64,000 nucleotides of DNA, from NCBI GenBank assembly GCA_015501055.1, contig JADNYV010000199.1, forward strand, positions 1 through 64,000, in the 5' to 3' direction. Position 1 is the stretch's first letter. Each line of letters begins with the position of its first letter. The DNA comes from Mucidula mucida. Its lineage: Eukaryota; Basidiomycota; Agaricomycetes; Agaricales; Physalacriaceae. The notes beneath the pieces were generated by a model. The model had not been told where the DNA came from. It saw nothing but the letters and a program-made list of their open reading frames with translations, and did not search any database. Positions 60,310 through 64,000 of this stretch are shown piece after piece. Made by a program: the position numbers and the translations under genes.

Positions 60310-60570
60310 TCTCGATCCTTGAACGTCCACTGGTCGGACACGGTCATCAAGAACGAGCAGATAAACCTTAACACTATACTGTCGCCATTGAAGGAGTGCT
60401 TGGATGGATACTGCGCATGCGTGTAAGTACTCCTGGACTCCCTTGACTCTTCAAATCATTTAACGAATCCGTGTTTATGTAGGATACCCAACAACGCGAT
60501 TGAAAGCAGCACAAGTGCTGTTATGCGACCAAAGGACAACTCCTTGTGTGGCACTCGTATCACTGGAACG
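60310..60570 (+). pseudogene. MYND-gene relic (inverted copy)
   Basis: It matches the MYND gene's last exons. A block like LNVHWSDTVIKNEQ is followed by CLDGYCACV, an intron, and DTQQRD-stop-KQHK where the intact gene has DFQQRDWKKHK. Confidence 0.75.
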
Positions 60571-60767
60571 TGTACCCTTCGCTGCGTAGCTACGTTTAAA
60601 CATTGATTGCAAGTCTGTGTACAAAGCCGCTGTGATCTGCTAAGTAATGCCGTACTAAACGTTCAAATTGATGGTGGTAAGGGTACAAGGTTGATGGTGT
60701 ATCTCATCTGAGTCCTGACCCAGGACAGCGAAATCGAGATGCGTTTCGAGAAAGCAAACTCGAGTTA

Positions 60768-63700
60768 TTACCTCGCTGCTTCGGGGTCTGTGCTCTGCCG
60801 AGAACGTCGAAGAAGACGATTAAGCATGTTTGCGGGTTTAGGGGACTACATGTGTTAGTATGACAACAGCGCAAGGGACGCCTCCTTTATATTGGGCCTG
60901 TAGGCGTTGTGAAAGTCAGGAAGTATTAGATCCTCTAAATAATCTTCTAAGGATGCTTTGCATTTCTGCAAGAGCTCACAGTCCCACGACCGCGAAGCAA
61001 AGAAAAGTGAAAGGTCGTCTCTGACCTGTGCTACACTCGCCGGGGTGCGCAAGCTTCCTTGGAATGTGAAAATAGACACAATGGCAGCACTATTTTCAGG
61101 CAAAGAAAGGTACTCAAGCCAACACGAGTCCTCTGAACAAGATGCCGAACCCACACTCCGTGACTCGAAGCTAGCGCGGATGACAGAAGTACAGAGAGAT
61201 AGAGCGGAGGTAGCATGATTCACACCGCCATAACTCCAGAGCCAATATTCAATGTGTCCGAGTGCTCTGAGTGCTGCGAACATATCTATCTCGATGAGAG
61301 CAAGAACAATGTCAGTTCTTGCACTGTGAGATGTCGGTGTCTGGCAGCAGTAGAGGAATGAGAGAGTTGGGAGAATAACTGCTGCTGGCCCGAACGTGGT
61401 CTGAAACACGGCCCTCTGCCGTAAGAATATGTCGGCCGCCACACAAATAGCATCTTGGTCTTTACGAGTAACAGACCCCACTTGCAGTTCGCAGATAATC
61501 TGTTGCCACGTCCCAAGAACAATTTCATGCCAGTGGTTGCCTTCCACCACTGGGCTGTACAAACTGAAAGCATTCACAAGGGAAAGAAGTCGTTGCACCT
61601 TTTCAGAGTCCAACGGATCTCCCTCGTGGTTGTCAAATGGCCAGAGAAGAGACCATACAAAGTGCTCGCTCGTACACAGTGCATCCTCGAAAGAGATTGG
61701 ATGTGTGTAGTTGTCATAACGATCTGAACGACCCAACTCTCCAAAGCATACACGCCTTTTCAGCTCTCGAAGAATCATATGATTCTGGATTGGATCTGGC
61801 TGGCCAGGAATGACTACTCTCCTGAAGACTAAGGGGGCTGCTTCCAGGAGCTTCTCCCAGACAACAGCTGGTAAACGTGTCTGGCTATTGCGTGGCTCTG
61901 ACATGATAAGGCCCAGGAACGTGCAGGCCATCTCAGCCTCTTCCTCTGCAGCAGAATGGTAGGGGCTCATACTAACAGTGATTGTTACTTTCCATGCCAG
62001 TGCGGGCGCTGAGAATGATTCTATAGCAGCACGCCAATCCGGTGATCGGTTCAGGTATGTTGACCCAATAAGCAATGCACATGACAATCGTTCAAGTAAG
62101 TCTGCCTTGTGGGCAGAGATCTGAGGACCAGTGGGAGATTGAGAGAAGCAATCGAACAACATGGTATGAGAGGCATCTTGTAATGCAATAAGGGAAGTTT
62201 CGGAACAGAGTGCTCTCAAAGCCAATCCTGACTGACGGGAAAGCCCACTAATGGCTTGCAGAACAACACCGTGAAGAGTTGGATTGGCCGAAATACTGAG
62301 CAGCCAGGAAAAAGTTTGAGGCACCAGATCATCACTGCACCAAGCAGTTTGATATTGTTCTTCCTTTCTGCAACGTGGAATAGTCAGAAAAGACATTCCA
62401 AAGTACATACTTGCGCACGACGAAAAAGAACCAATGGATGATGCCAGCGAGGGGTGTGCGGTATGGGCATTGAACATAAAACAACGGCCAGACTGCTGTG
62501 CCTATGTAGGCAGCAAAGACAAGTACGCTCGCACTCCCTACAATGCCAGCAATAGAGCGGCGAAGAGGAAGAAGGAAAAGTGTGAGACCGACAAAGAATA
62601 TGGCCAAGGAGAGATGCATTAATGGAGGATGCCGATGAGTGCTGGGACATGCCACTTCTGAAGACCCATGATGCTTCGGTCCCCGAGTGTCCCAGATGTA
62701 AGTGACACGTATTGGCGAATCCATTGCTTGATAAGTACGGCGAAGAGAGCGGCGGCGAGGCTCAACGTCAGACTTGTAAACCAAAGTCCGTTCACCCACA
62801 CGTCGATTGCGGCGGGAGTGAAGTCGGCGGACGTTGGGGGAATAGTATCAGCGGAGGTCCCGTTCATCTGCGCGCGCTGAAGCGCCGCGATTTCGCGTAA
62901 GAGCAAAGTGGATTCGGTCGCCCGATCGGGCTGAAGAGATTGGGATGTTTGGGCAACAAATGTAGTGAGGACCGCGGAGAAGAGACCGGTCTGTATGCGA
63001 TGGCTTGAGTCAGGACCATTCGTACCATCACAGAAGTACTTACAAAGACTAGGAGGACATCTAGACCCTCCCTTGCTTCGTCTGTCATGTAGGCATCATA
63101 CTTCTTCGACTCCTCCATGTACACGCAAAATACACGGGCATTGGGAGAAGCCTCTTGATAAATAGGATCTGGAGGAAAACGGGTCTCGTAATTTTCGTCG
63201 TCGTAGTCTGTTACCAGATCGTTGAATGAAAAGACTAGGCAGGACCAGTGGAAACATACTCGGGTTAGAGTTCGCAGGTGCGCCAGAAGACTGCGGTATA
63301 CCAAAGAATGTCTCCCGTCGATCTGGCCGACGAGGTGTATGTTGATGTGAAGCGCTTGTCTGTCGTGGCTGCGACGAGGCCGCCTCATTCTCGTTGTTTA
63401 TTTCCTCCGGGGGCTCAGACGCGGCAGCAAAAATTGATGCGTTAGGACTTGCTTTTGGGCGGGCGTCTCCGTGAGAACCACCAGCCATGTGGACCTCCTC
63501 TACAATCTGTTCACCATTGTCAGCAACCAGACCACATGAAGCCACGAGAACAGCTAATACCTCTGGCTGAAACTCCGGGGGTGGTGAAATCGGCGCATTT
63601 ACGCTTGCTCTGGAGCGGGCGGCTCCATCAGAGCCAGCAGTCAAGCCATCCTCTGCTAGACTCTGTTCATCCCTGTCAGCAACTAAGACACTTGATGACA

Positions 63701-63776
63701 CGAAAGCGGTGAGTACCTCTGAAGCACTACGTTTCATTGAAGTAGTGGGCGAAGTCGACCTCGGAGGATCCGACAT
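60768..63776 (-). pseudogene. DUF6535 copy 4, degraded
   Basis: The N-terminal exons (63776–63260, 63207–63044, 62990 on) are good: MSDPPRSTSPTTSMKRS, ETFFGIPQSSGAP, YETRFPPDPIYQEAS. Lesions then accumulate. An 18-bp in-frame loss removes the residues before MGLQKWHVPAL. A 4-bp loss after IGIL shifts the frame. A second shift occurs after VVRKYVL. The last-exon donor region (the segment ending RQ|GTCAG in other copies) is deleted, though the terminal exon NRLLRRSRQSTD still lies at 60840–60768. Most of the soluble domain (62477–60855) is open, so decay is recent. Confidence 0.85.
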
Positions 63777-64000
63777 AGAAGTCAAGTATGAGCTGAAGAA
63801 AATTCTTGCAAGGTGGAGGAAGGAGGGAACGAAGAGCTGTAAATGAGGCAGCGGCACAAAGTCTGAGTGGCAGACGTTGAACATTGTCACGTCTTGTTTC
63901 CGACACTTTGTTGTTGACACGAACAAGGCAGGTCAGCCGGGCACGTAAAACGTCAGAATGGCAAGGACCTGGTGCATCGGCGAAGCGACTTTGAAGGATT

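Noticed and set aside
60855..62477. The 540-codon frame as a stand-alone gene
   Set aside because: Its start lies inside the DUF6535 core. It is the soluble part of copy 4 left open after upstream frameshifts.

Overview
The window is nuclear DNA of a filamentous basidiomycete, almost certainly an Agaricomycete. The evidence is short GT–AG introns (about 46–62 bp), FunK1-type fungal kinases, F-box proteins of the mushroom type, and several copies of the basidiomycete membrane family DUF6535. No tRNA, rRNA, CRISPR array or intact transposon was seen.

Layout, left to right. 0.4–3.1 kb: a FunK1 kinase (+). 3.7–4.9 kb: an unrecognised multi-exon gene (−). 5.2–11.8 kb: two tandem DUF6535 genes (+). 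12.1–12.9 kb: a MYND-finger gene (−). 13.0–19.9 kb: separase (−), the protease that cleaves cohesin at anaphase. 20.4–23.1 kb: a GMC oxidoreductase (+). 24.4–25.6 kb: a perilipin-like lipid-droplet protein (−). 27.4–29.4 kb: an auxin-efflux-carrier-family transporter (−). 29.6–30.6 kb: protein-L-isoaspartate O-methyltransferase (+). 31.5 kb: an 8-cysteine secreted protein (+). 32.2–33.8 kb: a protein kinase (−). 34.1–36.1 kb: an F-box protein (−). 36.9–38.0 kb: a Ser/Pro-rich protein (−). 38.6–40.1 kb: an F-box protein (+). 41.0–41.5 kb: a secreted double-psi beta-barrel protein (−). 43.1–45.1 kb: a divergent ankyrin / F-box-like pair. 45.6–48.5 kb: a third DUF6535 gene (−).

From 48.9 kb to the end, the sequence is mostly a graveyard of duplicated pieces. 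It holds relics of the F-box gene, the Ser/Pro-rich gene, a TUP1 WD40 domain, a Crinkler-like protein, a microbial-type PARG domain (twice), separase, the MYND gene and DUF6535. One intact F-box gene (54.1–55.4 kb) sits among them. The right-hand separase–MYND–DUF6535 block is an inverted, decayed copy of the block at 8.8–19.9 kb.

Two themes stand out. First, the DUF6535 family has a hidden, conserved last exon, a conserved 5' element, a fast-changing N-terminal tail, and recurrent co-duplication with the MYND gene. Second, otherwise intact genes (separase, the methyltransferase, both kinases, GMC, DUF6535 copy 2) are broken only by one-base losses in or beside short base runs. This looks more like consensus undercalling than gene death. 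All splice models below were read by eye.
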